Shown: positions 13,601-24,892 of the stretch, one piece after another
Layout of the letters: each line of letters starts with the position of its first letter
Numbering within the stretch: position 1 is the stretch's first letter
DNA from: Euphorbia lathyris
Lineage: Eukaryota > Streptophyta > Magnoliopsida > Malpighiales > Euphorbiaceae
Assembly: GCF_963576675.1 (NCBI RefSeq)
Contig: NC_088915.1
Location: 81,477,501 to 81,541,500, forward strand
Length of the DNA: 64,000 bases
Reading direction: 5' to 3'
Position numbers and translations under genes: made by a program
The notes under the pieces: model-generated
The model's input: only the letters and a program-made list of their open reading frames with translations
Told to the model about the DNA's origin: nothing
Databases searched by the model: none

Positions 13601-14640
13601 GTTGACAAAGCCCAATTTTAAGGTTAAATAATTAGTTCAAACTCATTTTATGAGGAAAACTGGTTCACCAAAATGAAATTGAACAAGAAATGAACTTCCA
13701 AAGATTCAGTTTCTAGGGAGATATGGTGAATCTTGAGTGGCTCATAAACGAGCACAAGTATCTGTTTTGTTTTGTCGCCAGGAAATGACAGTTGGATTAC
13801 ATGACAGTGTTGTACAACTAAGGATTAAGGAATTCTTGATCAGGTGACTTAGTTGTAGTCATAATGTAACTTTTGGCAGCAAATACAGGTTTTTGAAGAT
13901 TAAAAATTGAAGTCTTGTGAAAGTAGAATAATTGAACTTGCCTTTTTATTTCTGTTTCATAAAAAAGTTGAAAACAGGAAGCCCCCAAATTACTGGTATA
14001 AGACCAAAAGAAAAGGTAAGTGTCCAATCTTACCTTCACCGAGAAACTTGCCCCTTCAACAAAATCACATGCAATGAATAATCACCTAACTTTTACTTCC
14101 TTTTTCATTCTATTATCCAACACCGAATCTTATAACATTATCCTTTTCTAACCCTCCTATAATTAATTCCTTTCTTAACAATGGGTGTTTCTTGAAACTT
14201 CCCTTTTTAGTAATTTTAAATTCACCAAATTAGAATTCCATCACTTAACTTTGAAAACATGGATACATCAGGACCATATATGCTCATTTACTTTTACTTT
14301 TTATTGTTATATTACTATTTTTCATTGGATTTAATTTTCTTGTTATGTAATATTAGTGCACTACAAACTCAGAACTTGGCAATTGGATCCCAACTTCTAA
14401 AACTCTATATAATTTTATTTTTGATGGTTTTAATTAGGTTTAATACATCAAAAGCCCTTGAACTTGTCCAAAAGCTTGATTACCTCTAAATTTGTAAAGT
14501 ATTTCGTTAGCCTATCAACTTGCTTAAAATAACTTATTGGCCACTCAAAATTTGTTTAAAGTGAACTATCAACTTACCATGATGAGCATGTGCATCATAT
14601 ATAGATGAGGAATGTAATTATTGTTATTGTGTAGCATATG
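10640..14640. other. CACTA internal region with no recognised gene
   Basis: The sequence is intron-like or UTR-like: a CT-rich tract at 10725-10755, a good donor (ttag|gtgagtg) near 10950, and an exon-like block between ttcag and a donor at about 11781-11919. It could be the 5' leader of the gene at 14662. A diverged direct repeat occurs at about 11213-11265 and 11483-11515 (cacagggta, gtagagtaataag). I cannot assign a product. Confidence 0.4.
12917..13140. repeat. Diverged tandem duplication of about 115 bp
   Basis: Two adjacent copies each run from agagagttttctcttttc or agagagttctcttttc, through gaatcaacg and ttgaaggttag, to gatagctaacgtttatc. The copies differ by scattered substitutions. 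It lies inside the CACTA element, in a probable intron. Confidence 0.75.
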
Positions 14641-14661
14641 TATATATTATAGTAAATTTTG

Positions 14662-15951
14662 ATGAGGAGACTTTGGAAAGGAGCTTTTGCAGGAGCAGTA
14701 AATGGTACAGGGGCAGTAGATGGTGCAAGAGCTGATGTTCCAAGAGAAGAAGGAGAACAAAGAGTAGGAGATCGAAGAGGAGAAGAAAATCAGAGAAGTG
14801 AAGATGGGGGAAAATTATTAGTTAGAATTGATGCAGGAGGCAAGTAAGTGAAATTACAATTAATATACTTGAGTTGATGTTTGAGAGTCAAATATTTGCT
14901 TAATCTATCCATGTTGAATTTATTGTTGCATTATTAGCTTGCAACCTTCACATAAAGCATCACAAAAAATCCGAGAATCTTTTACTGTGCGTGCCCATCC
15001 ATCGGGATATCGTTGGAAGACCCTTCATCCAGATATGCTGCAAATGTATTGGGAAGAGTTTCAGGTATATACTTTATTTCGTTTGGAAATTCCTTATATT
15101 ATTTTACTTGTGTTATTATATATATATATATGGAATTTAGTTCAAATGATTTAAATATTGTTTATGCAGAAAAAAGTAATTTGGGACAACAACAAATACA
15201 ACAACAATCAAATGTATATCGCTTTTAAAAAGAGACTTCAAAATAGGTATAGTGATTATCTTTGTGACATCTGAAAGAAGAGAATAAGGCCTCCTTTCGT
15301 GAGCGAGCAAACGTGGAGAGCATGGCTTGCTGAATGGGATTCTGCTGCCTTTAAAAAACTCTGTATGCAAAACCAATTAAATAGATACGGGGGAGATAAT
15401 ACACAGCCTGCTGCAGCTACACATACGGGAGGATCAATCTCACATTATGAAATATTGGAGCGTTTGGTAAGTGGCTGATTTGTTGGTCATTTTGCATGAC
15501 TGTTATGTTGGAACTTCCATGGATATTTTGCTACTCATTAGTGCTTTCTTTTGCTGCTCATATTTTGCTGTTATGCTGGAACTTCCATGGTTCATTATTT
15601 TGCTGCTCATTAGTTCTTTCCATGGGTATTTTGCTGCTCATATTTTGCTATTATGCTGGAACTTTCATGGATATTTTGCTGCTCATTAATGCTTTCTTTT
15701 ACTGCTCATATTTTGTATTTAAGCTGGAACTTCCATGGATATTTTGCTGCTTATATTTTTGGCATTTAAGGTGGAATTTCCATGGATATTTGCTGCTCAC
15801 TAGTGCTTTTTTTTGCTGCTCATATTTTGCATTTAAGGTGGAACTTCTATGGATATTTTGCTACTCACTAGTGCTTTAAATTTGGTGATACTTTGAGGGT
15901 TTTTACAAGGTTTTTTTTTTCTATATAAATTTTGGTGTTCTTAAATAAGAG

Positions 15952-16010
<59 letters not shown>

Positions 16011-17246
16011 AATAGGCTACGGATCAGCCCCTAACGTATAAAATAATGCAATTTTACCCGTAACATTATAAAAAAAGATCAATTTTACCAATTGAACTTG
16101 CTTAGCGTTTTAGGGGTAAAATTAGACCATTTTGGTGTTGGTTTTTGGTAATTGTATTGCTGTTATGCTGGAACTTCCATGGCTCACTATTTTGCTGCTC
16201 ATAAGTGCTTTCCATGGATATTTTGCTGCTTATTATTTTGCTGCTCATTAGTGCTTTCCATGGATATTTATTGGTGCTGGTATGTTGAACATGAAAAGAA
16301 GACTTACGGTTTGCAAATAAGAGTGTAGTTTATCAATTTTAGTTTTCTACGAGGTTTTGTTTAATTAGTTGTTATTTTGTATTGTCTCAACTTGTGTTAT
16401 TTAAAAGTTGTTTTTGTGATTCTGTTGCATCTTTTTGCTAATCAATGTTGCTGATCCGATGATGTTTTATAGGTTTTTGACTTTAAAAGTTTTTTTTACA
16501 GACAACACTTCTTGGACGTGTACCAACTTCGCATGAGTTATTTGCATACACTCATACAAAGCGCCATGATGGTTCTTCTTGGTCTGATCCTCGTGCACAA
16601 GCTGTTGAGGTAATTAAGAAAGTTACATTTTCTAATTATTGAACTATTCTTTTAAATTAATTATTTCATGAATACAACACTGATTAACAAAAGAACATTC
16701 ATTAATGTTTAGGAAGAGTATGTTCGTGCAGTGGCTGCAAGTCTTCAAAGCGAAGAAAATAGGGTAGAAGATGTGTTGGAGATGTATTACCAAGTTGTTG
16801 GAGGACGTAATAAAAAACACAGATTGTAGGGATTGGGTGATGCTGCTTGTAGATACTACGGATCAGCCTCATCACAATGCCCACCAAACACATCAGGCGC
16901 ATCCACTTCAGCATCTCCTGACCCATATTCTCATATGCAGTCACAGTTTGATAGATTGAACCAGATAGTGCAAACTCTTGTAGATAGCCAAGAGCGACAT
17001 GATGAGGGGATGCAACAAGGGCATGAATCACGTCAAATTCATCTTCGTGTAACTTGTGAAGATATTGAGGAGATTAAAAAGAACCAACATGATTTAGAGG
17101 TACAAATGAGAGATCAAATTGGCTCTTTGCAGGATGTTATAGCGCGGTTTCGGTTGGAGCTTACTGAGTTGCGTCAAAACCGAGAACAACATTCATCTAG
17201 TCAGGTTGACTCTATAAATGATGATGATCTAGATGACTTAACTTAG
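14662..17246 (+). pseudogene. CACTA-encoded Transposase_24-like (TNPA-like) gene, five or more exons, two stops
   Basis: The coding blocks join in phase at good GT/AG sites: 14662-14843, 14938-15064, 15170-15466, 16502-16609 and 16713-17246. The protein has a basic N-terminus, then a core resembling the plant Ptta/En/Spm Transposase_24 family (WKTLHPDMLQMYWEEFQ, FVSEQTWRAWLAEW, RVPTSHELFAYTHTKR, DPRAQAVEEEYVRAVA), then a coiled-coil-like tail rich in Glu, Gln and Asp. Such proteins are thought to bind CACTA ends and assist the main transposase. An in-frame TGA at 15272-15274 and a TAG at 16827-16829 interrupt it. The first ATG is used here, but an upstream exon is possible. The family is assigned from sequence pattern, not from a search. 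Confidence 0.72.
15490..16280. repeat. Minisatellite in an intron of the CACTA gene, split by a (TA)n run
   Basis: Repeated units of about 60-80 bases combine tggaacttccatggatattt, tgctgctcattagtgcttt and tgctgctcatattttgc, with several copies at 15500-15880 and more at 16150-16270. Between them lies a long (TA)n run (about 15953-16007) and roughly 130 bases of MITE-like text (16010-16140). The repeats happen to be open in two frames, which explains the spurious hydrophobic frames here. Confidence 0.85.
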
Positions 17247-17885
17247 GATATATAGTTTTAGATGTTCTAGATGATCTAGATGACTTAACTTAGGCTATAT
17301 GGTTTTGTTAACATTTTATCCTAATTAGATCCGATAGGATACTATATAGTTTTATCTAGATCGGGTAGGATATATATTAGACAATCTATATGATGTTATT
17401 CAAAATACTCAGTATTATTTAGTAATATATGCATTATGGTTTAATTAATGTGTTATGTTATATATATGGTGAATTTTATAATAATAATATTAATAATATT
17501 ATTAATATTATTAGAATTCCTGTTTATAGAATATATATAATTTCCGACGGAAATCCGTTGGAGAATGGCTACAGGTAATAAAAGCATTAATTAAATGTAA
17601 AATTGGAAATAAAGAATTTCCGACGGAATGCGTCGGTGATCATTCGTCGGAAATTACTTTACCAACCACGCTTGCATCTGAAATAATCGGTCGGTGTCTA
17701 GAGTTTCCGACGGAATTGTTCCTACCAAAATGGGTCGGAATGAATTAAGCTCGGTATGAAGTTCCTACGAGCCTTATACCGACGGATATGTATCCGTTGT
17801 TGATCCGTAGGTAACAAAGATTACCGACGGATTTCTGTTGATTACACGAAAATATCCGTCGGTAATCCGCGTTTTTCTTGTAGTG

Positions 17886-18334
17886 AGATGTTGACTAACA
17901 ACTACTCCCTTTGTTTTATAATGTTTGTTCGTTTAAGAAAAATACACACAAATTAAGGATTGTAATTAATATTAGTATATCTTAGAGAAAATGACAATTT
18001 TATCCTTATTAATTAATAAAATTGTGGCGTTGAAGTACTAGCAATTAAAGCTACATATACACATGCATGCAGCAATAAGCAGGGTACACTGGGTAATTCA
18101 TATATTTAAGGCAATTAATCACTCTTGATATGTGCTGATATGGTATATGATTAAGAATGGACCCCGAAAGATTCTTATAAGCCCAATTAGTCCATACTTT
18201 TAGCCGGTTCACTCAGGGTCCCAAGGGCTTTTGACAGAAACAGTGGAGAAAAGGCCTTAGACCTTAAACACACGCTAAAGTCACTTGGTTCGAGAATTTA
18301 GATTCCGGACCTATCTAGTGATGACACATGTATC
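17886..18334. other. AT-rich non-coding stretch; possible LTR remnant
   Basis: No gene. From about 18130 the sequence may belong to an LTR-like fragment that continues at 18883-19130 on the far side of the hAT MITE. See that entry. Confidence 0.4.
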
Positions 18335-18874
18335 TAGAGATGGCAACGAGTACTATATCCGCAGGTATCCGACACTACCCGATTCTAATGGGACTACCCG
18401 TACCCTATATAAACGGGTATGAGACAAGTATGGGATCAAAACCATTACCCTTTAGGATAATGGGACGGGTATGAGAATACCCCCTAAGGTACCCGGTACC
18501 TGCCATAATGTTTTTATATATTAATAAATATTATTGTTTTTTAGATGTAAGACGTTAGATTTGAACTGCATTTTTTTGTTTTTCAACCATTGAATGATAC
18601 CACTAAGTTACTTTATTCTTATTAATTAAGGTTCAATTTGTTCAATTTTTAGGTAAATGATTTATTAAATTTATACTTTGTTACATTTGTAATATTTTTG
18701 TTTTATTTATTGATTCTTAATGGGTAAGGGTACCCACGAATTAAATGGGACGAGTATGAGATGCAAAAAGTATACCCGTTAGAGTAATGGGACAAGTACG
18801 TGTAATTAAAAAATAAAAGGGTAAGAGTTTGAGATTGACATTACCCGCGGGTACCCTACCTGTTGCCATCCCTA
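18335..18874. mobile_element. 540-bp hAT-type MITE
   Basis: The ends are TAGAGATGGCAAC and GTTGCCATCCCTA, flanked by perfect 8-base duplications catgtatc (18327-18334 and 18875-18882). The interior repeats acccgta/tacgggt-type motifs (gggtacc, acgggtatgag) near both ends. No coding capacity. Confidence 0.9.
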
Positions 18875-18882
18875 CATGTATC

Positions 18883-19130
18883 CAAGCATATGTTCAAATA
18901 TCTGCAAATAGGAGCCAAGTTCAAGAAGGAAGGTATACAACTCTAGATACTCAAACACTATTACATTTTCTCTAAGCTCTTGTATTCATATACTGACTTA
19001 GGTGTCGGAGAGAGTTTGCCAGACTCCGGCCCCCTGTCTAATTGTTCTCTGTCTTGCAGGTCTTTGAAAGCTACCTCCAAGTACTTTGAGAATATTCCGA
19101 TATCATGTGCAAAACGTCAAACTTTTTGAA
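18883..19130. repeat. LTR-like fragment (R/U5-like), family uncertain
   Basis: The text tgacttaggtgtcggagaga, ctccggccccctgtc and tcttgcaggtc resembles the promoter-proximal end of plant LTRs. A related stretch lies at 36640-36720 (gacttaggtattggaacgga). No borders or coding region could be defined. Confidence 0.35.
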
Positions 19131-19868
19131 ACTCATTCACCTCCCATATACGTCATACTTTTAGGAAACTGAGGGAGTATTTCTTTGGTAAATTGCATTG
19201 ATGGTCTCTGAAGATTGGGACGAGTTCAAAACATTCATTGAACTCCATTTTATTTTAATAAAGTCATTGATCTTTTTTTTTAATTGCAATAAAGTTATAT
19301 CGGTCATTCCAGATATTAAAAATCATTGAAAGAGTGATGTAACTGCCACCGTGGTAATGTCTAACTCTAACGTAGGACATGACACCACATGACAACGTAA
19401 AAAATAAAACTTATGTTCTTTTATTTACTTAATTCATCTGCTTGAAACTGTGACGTGACTGGAAAAAAACTGTATCTTTGATTTTTTTAGACTATCACGT
19501 GGCATACAAGCGCTTGCTAAGTCCACATGGCTGTCATATTATATATAAAAGTAATTTTTTGGCTTAATACTTCTCCAGCCCCCTTAACTTGTCCAAATTG
19601 GTCATTTTACCCCTCCAACTCATCGAATGTCCTATTTACCTCCTTAACTCCATAAAAATGGTATTTCTCACCCCCTTAACTTGTCCAAATTTGTCATTTT
19701 ACCCCTTCTCAACTCATCGAATATCCTATTTACCCCCTTAACTCCATAAAAGTGGTATTTCTCACCACTTATGATCCTATTTACCATCTTAACTCCATAA
19801 AAATGGTATTTCTTATCCCTTTATAGTAGTAAAAAAAGTTGAAAAGAGAAAGAACGAATAAAAAATAC

Positions 19869-20314
19869 TGTTGTAGCCTGAACTAAACAATAAATTTATT
19901 GAATGGGAGATCAATCAATGAATCTCTGAAGGAGGGCGGTCCTTCCAAACAGGGTGATGACATAGACGTTCCTCGAGGATCGAACCTCCTTGATGAAGGT
20001 CGAAGGTCCCTTGATGAAGGTTGAACGTCTGGATGAAGGTTGAACATCTGGATGAAGGTTGATCTTCCTTGAGGATTAAATCTGTTACAGTGTGGGAAGC
20101 GATCTTCCCACAAACGCTCCGATGCTTAAGTCAGATACCGTCAAAATATAGTATTATTTTCTCTCTCTAAAAGCCAACCCTTTCTCCTTCGAACTTAAAC
20201 CTATTTATAGGAATAAGGGAAGAAGTTACTTATGAGCTATCGGTAAGATACCGTCCTGAACGTGGGTATGGTTATTTAGGTAGATAATGGGTTACGTGTG
20301 TTATGGTTATATCA
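19869..20314 (-). repeat. 3' LTR of the Tat element
   Basis: 446 bases, nearly identical to 34003-34450. The internal short repeat differs: here the tctggatgaaggttgaa unit is duplicated, whereas the other LTR duplicates the tcccttgatgaaggtcgaag unit. Confidence 0.93.
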
Positions 20315-20334
20315 ATTGCTCCCCACTGTTATTT
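20315..20334 (-). promoter_or_regulatory. Polypurine tract
   Basis: Immediately inside the 3' LTR the minus strand reads AACAGTGGGGAGCAAT, a purine-rich run placed as expected for plus-strand priming. Confidence 0.65.
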
Positions 20335-21288
20335 TTGGATTATTTTCAAAAATAAGAGTGAGAAAAAGATTTTCTTATCCCCTGAAAAATGATTAAAAAA
20401 AATCGAGTTCCTTCCCGTTGAGTAAAAAAAAAAAAATCGGGTTCCTCCCGTTTTCGTATTTTCACAGGATAAAGCTTGGCCTGTTTATTCTGATGAGGAT
20501 AATTTTTCTAATTTCTATCTCCACTAATTAAAATAATGATAGGTTCAGAACCCTATCCTTTTCCTTCTACCGAGGTAAAACAAGAGTCGATGTCTATAGT
20601 AAACCAAAGTCATCGTTTAATACTTAATTTTGCTTCAATTTCGACTATATAAAACAAGGAAAACGTTGAAGATTTAGTCACGATTAGAAAGAAAATTTTC
20701 TGTCTTTAAAATTTTCTGTCTTTTTCCATTTATCTCTATTAGTCATTGACTGATAACACATTCTTGTTATTTAATGTGAAGATTCTTCTAGAAATATACA
20801 AGCCATTAGTATTACAATCTACATTTGACCTCTGTTAATATCATTATTCATGTAATAGGAGCTTGGCAATAAAAGGGTTTTTGGTTTTACAATGCTTGAA
20901 ATGATTTTAATACTACTTTTATGTTAAAAGAGTAACTTCTGCGGGAACTATTTCTATTATTAGCCCTAGGCACTAGCTCCGAAGCTATGATAAAATCCAC
21001 TTGCACTGTTGAATATATGAATATGGATCTATTCAATCAATTTCCTATTTGTAGTAGTAATTGTTATTTGGTTTTTCTGGTCGTTTTAACAAGTACTTTT
21101 CTATGAAAAAGTATGAGATAAATTATAACAAATATTATTAGAATCCTCTTCCATTTAGGATTTTATGGGATAATCTAGAATATTAGTAGGAATCCAAATT
21201 CTATTATGTTTAGGATTTTATGGGATAAAATAGAATTATAATAAATATTAGAATCCTATTTCGTTTAGGATTCCATGAGGCAACTCTG
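20335..21288. other. Tat 3' non-coding region
   Basis: No gene. At 21137-21280 there are two or three diverged copies of a short unit with taggattttatgggataa and aaatattagaatcctattt. The rest is AT-rich and unassigned. Confidence 0.5.
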
Positions 21289-21557
21289 GTATTTAAGGAT
21301 GTCAGTACATGATTTATTTTTTACCTCCACGGCACAGCTTTTCTACACCGGCCAGCTCCCTCAAGTATATCGATTTTACAAGCTTTTTCAAGCCCTCCGA
21401 CCCGCGTCGGCCCTCTTCCTCACGTGCGCCGATTTTGCCAAGCTTCTTCAAGCATACCGATTTTCTCTCCTTTGTACCTAATCTTGGTGTATTTGTGGAA
21501 TTTTTTCATCCTGCTATTGCCTTCGATTTCTTGGCTCGGGAAAAGCTCCGTTTTCAG
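21289..21557 (+). promoter_or_regulatory. Probable promoter and untranslated first exon of the opposite-strand gene
   Basis: TATTTAAGG at about 21290-21298 is TATA-like. The following 250 bases are less AT-rich than their surroundings and end at a good donor (ttttcag|gttatcc, exon end 21557). The next fitting acceptor is at 25268, just before the ATG. That would make a 3.7-kb 5'-UTR intron containing the Harbinger element and the ALS fragment. RNA evidence is not available here. Confidence 0.4.
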
Positions 21558-22229
21558 GTTATCCTTACCCTTGATTCTGAAATTTTGTACTTGTAGGTTA
21601 TAACTAGGTAGACTCTCTCCTGTTTTTACCCTTGAACATGAAAACTAGACTAAGGAAAGGATGGAACTTCAGTTATGCCCTCAAAACTTAAGACGGGGCT
21701 GAATATAGGTTAACTATAGCGGTTTTCTGATCTAAATGGAATTTAGGAAAGCTGAACCTAAGAGCATACCATATTTACTTGTTGCTGACTATCTCTATTA
21801 GCCTTTCGCCTTGGATCCCTTTAGTTGCTTTTATTTAATTATGTGGAAAGTATTTTTTTATGATTGCAATACTTTATTGGTTAACACTTTCCATGCAAAA
21901 TTTGTCTTCATTTTGTAGATAATTTGAGCTTGACATGTTAGTTTTCTGCTATATTCCAATGTATTTGTCCAACGTTGGAGCTGAGAAGAGTTAGAAACTA
22001 AGACCATCCACAATGGCTGTATTACTTTTACAAAAGTGATACAAATTGTTGGATTAACCCATTGTAGGTACCTGCATCAAATTAGGAGAGAGAAATGGTG
22101 CATCACAAAAGTGATGCGGTGAAGGAGGAAAATCAAATTAATTTGGTTTGAGTCTCACGCAGCCACCAGCGGCTGAGATCGCGCCGTGTGATACATGCGC
22201 GCGTTGCAGCCGCAAAAGTGGACTGCACA

Positions 22230-22235
<6 letters not shown>

Positions 22236-22263
<28 letters not shown>
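22236..22263. repeat. (TA)n microsatellite inside the Harbinger element
   Basis: A run of about 14 TA units. A second, shorter TA run lies near 22410-22428. Confidence 0.95.
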
Positions 22264-22266
<3 letters not shown>

Positions 22267-22550
22267 TAGAAATCTGAAATAGCAGGGGCGGTGCACATGG
22301 GTTATAATTTTAAAAATAGTACAAATATATCCGTTGTTGTTGTATTGTTTTGTTTTTGTTTTTCTTTTTTTTTGAACCCTGTTGTATTGTTTTGTTGGTT
22401 TTTGTTTTTTAATATATATATATATATACACACAACGGATATACAACGGATATAAAACGGTAATAAATTAACAACTCATGAGTTTTTTAAAATTTTCATT
22501 ATAAATACCCAATTCATTTTATTTTTTCATTTGACCCAAATCCTTCTAAA

Positions 22551-23870
22551 ATGTCTGATTTCAATTACGAGGACTTCTATCAGAGACAACAAGCAACTTC
22601 TGCAAATTTGTGGGACGAAGGAGATGCTCTTATTGAGCAAGCTATCACACAAGCGATTGTCGAACCATCGGCACCAATTCGTCGTAGAAGACATATCAAC
22701 CGTAATCGTGAAGAAGGAGCCGAACGTTTGTATAAAGATTACTTTGCTGATGCACCAGTCTACAATGACCAAATGTTTCGAAGAAGGTTTCGGATGAGTA
22801 GACCATTGTTCATGCGTATAGTCCAATCATTGGAGAATCATACAGTCTATTTTACACAGAGGGTTGATGCATTAGGGAGGATGGGATTCACACCCATTCA
22901 AAAATGCACTACAACGTTACGTATGCTAGCTTATGGAGAGGCCGCTGATCGTGAAGATGAGTACATCAGGATTGCTGAAACCACAACATTAGAATGTCTA
23001 TCAAAATTCTGTCGGGCCATCATTGAGGTTTTCGGACCAATATATATGCGTAGGCCAAATGCTGATGACGTTAAATGCTTATTCTCTATGCACGAGGATA
23101 TCCATGGGTTTCCAGGTATGCTTGGGAGTCTTGATTGCATGCACTGGCCTTGGAAGAATTGTCCTATTGGGTGGCAAGGACAATACACCCAAGGGGATCA
23201 AGGCGTGCCTACAATTATGCTTGAAGCTGTTGCTTCACAGGATCTTTGGATATGGCATGCATTCTTTGGTGTTGCTGGGTCGAACAACGACCTTACTGTC
23301 CTTAACAGATCACCTTTGTTTCAGGACAAGATAGAAGGTAAATCTCCACCAGAGGATTACATGGTTAATGGTAAGATGTACAACATGGGGTACTACCTCG
23401 TTGATGGCATATATCCAGAATGGGCTACATTTGTGAAAAACTTTCCACATGCTATTAATCCGAAACAAATTCTATTCACGACAATGCATAACTCTGCTAG
23501 GAAGGATGTGGAACGAGCTTTCGGTGTACTTCAGGCTCGTTTTAACATTGTTCGTGGACCTGCCAGGCTGTGGGAAGAAAGAAAACTTCATGATATAATG
23601 GAAGCTTGCATTATACTACATAATATGATTGTTGAAGACGAGCGAAACACGTATTGTAGGGATTATCCTCCTGAAATTTATGAAGCGGAAGTTATTGAGG
23701 GCGTTGCACGAGGAAACCCTCCGATTGTTTTCGAAAACTTAGTTAGACAGGAGTTGGCAATTTGCAATAGAGCTACACATACCGTGCTAACTGATGATCT
23801 AGTTAAGCATATATGGCGACGTCATGGAACGAGAGATCTCAACCAAAGACCTAGCGGTTCAGTTGCTTAA
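22551..23870 (+). CDS. PIF/Harbinger (HARBI1-like) DDE transposase
   Basis: A 439-residue protein of the plant PIF/Harbinger transposase type, about the usual length. The DDE residues appear as D195 (LGSLDCMHW), D247 (SNNDLTVL) and E321 (DVERAFGVLQ). The C-terminal block LHDIMEACIILHNMIVEDE is also typical. The N-terminal third has an Arg-rich patch (RRRRHINRNRE, a possible nuclear localisation signal) and a helix-turn-helix-like stretch (FRMSRPLFMRIVQSLE). It would cut at TWA target sites and paste the element. No frameshift or stop is visible, so it could encode an active enzyme. It is intronless. The ATG lies 549 bases inside the left terminus. Confidence 0.93.
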   Translation: MSDFNYEDFYQRQQATSANLWDEGDALIEQAITQAIVEPSAPIRRRRHINRNREEGAERLYKDYFADAPVYNDQMFRRRFRMSRPLFMRIVQSLENHTVYFTQRVDALGRMGFTPIQKCTTTLRMLAYGEAADREDEYIRIAETTTLECLSKFCRAIIEVFGPIYMRRPNADDVKCLFSMHEDIHGFPGMLGSLDCMHWPWKNCPIGWQGQYTQGDQGVPTIMLEAVASQDLWIWHAFFGVAGSNNDLTVLNRSPLFQDKIEGKSPPEDYMVNGKMYNMGYYLVDGIYPEWATFVKNFPHAINPKQILFTTMHNSARKDVERAFGVLQARFNIVRGPARLWEERKLHDIMEACIILHNMIVEDERNTYCRDYPPEIYEAEVIEGVARGNPPIVFENLVRQELAICNRATHTVLTDDLVKHIWRRHGTRDLNQRPSGSVA

Positions 23871-24343
23871 TATGTTGCGTGTTCTAATGTCATTGTTTTT
23901 TTATCGTCGCTTTTTTCGTGCTTTTAATGTAATTTCCTCGTTTTTAAATCTTGTATTTTATTCCGTTTCGTATTCTCGTGTTTTATATGAATAAAAAATT
24001 ATCTTTTGTGATATTTTTATTTTTGCAATTAATTATATTTTTTAATTAATTATTTCGGTTCAAAATAATTATAGATATAATTGATATTTATTTTTTTAAA
24101 TAATATATATATATTAATGGAATTATTTAGATTGAATGATGAAATAATTATTTTAATTGTTGTGGAAAGAAATAATAATTTATTTGGAATGTGTAAGAGT
24201 TTTATGACAAGTGGGTCCTACGTAAAAAGTGATACAAATTGGTTTAATGGAGAGGTAGTTGAGTGTATTAGATTTTTTTGAAAAAAGTGGGTTTTTTTGG
24301 ATATGATACAAAAATATTGTATCATCCATTGTGGATGGTCTAA

Positions 24344-24892
24344 GGGGACTTTTGAATAAAATAATTCTCCAATTTCAATTTTCGTAAGTGAATGAATATA
24401 TAAAATAATTAAAAAGTTTTTAAGGTTTTAAATTGGTCCTTATAAATATTGTACCTTTGGAAGTTACAAGTTTTGGCTTTTTTAATCATTTGTGCTTTCT
24501 CTAATTAAAGTTTAGGCTAGAAGTTCTCTTTATTTGGTTATTGAAGACAGAGAGAAGTGAAGGATATATTCTTCTCTATTTTCTTCTTGCTTAAGAATAG
24601 ATTATAACATATTTATATAGAAATATGAACAATATATTACCTATATTAATACTGCCAGCAGTATAGCCTATACTAAAACCTATCATATGTTAATAGTGCC
24701 AGCCATATATTATTGCCATAGGTATAACCTATGTTAATACTGCCAGCCATATATTACTGCTAGTAGTATAGCCTATTATGTTGAGTTGGTTTTTGCTGGT
24801 CTTTTTTTCTGCATTTTTTATGTTGCTGTTCTTGCTTTTTTTTTAATTGTTCCTTATGAACCAAAAAAAAAATTTAAATAAATAAATAAAAT
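24344..24892. repeat. Tat internal non-coding region with short repeats
   Basis: At 24630-24775 a unit of about 45-65 bases containing taatactgccagccatatat and tagtatagcc is repeated with variations. No coding sequence is seen between the Harbinger end and the ALS fragment. Confidence 0.6.

Larger units (their letters stand above)
10305..17885. mobile_element. CACTA (En/Spm) transposon, non-autonomous
   Basis: The left end CACTACAAAAAAAACG and the right end GCGTTTTTCTTGTAGTG are inverted repeats beginning with the diagnostic CACTA. The adjoining subterminal regions repeat TTACCGGCGG/CCGACGGA motifs in both orientations, typical of CACTA subterminal repeats. Three-base flanks are ata and aga, so the duplication is imperfect. 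It encodes a Transposase_24-like gene on the plus strand (about 14662-17246). I found no TNP2/Transposase_21 DDE transposase in its 7.6 kb, so it probably depended on a partner. Confidence 0.88.
22002..24340 (+). mobile_element. PIF/Harbinger transposon, 2.3 kb
   Basis: Perfect 15-base inverted repeats GACCATCCACAATGG and CCATTGTGGATGGTC are flanked by TAA duplications (21999-22001 and 24341-24343). The inner ends share gtgatacaaattg. It carries an intact transposase but no Myb/SANT second gene. Full mobility may need that protein from another copy. It is inserted in the 3' part of the Tat element. Confidence 0.95.

Noticed and set aside
15471..15879. Hydrophobic open frames resembling a membrane protein
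   Set aside because: Coded by the tgctgctcat minisatellite within an intron of the CACTA gene.
24600..24780. Possible CRISPR-like or satellite array
   Set aside because: Irregular units with variable spacing in plant retroelement DNA; simply a short diverged repeat.
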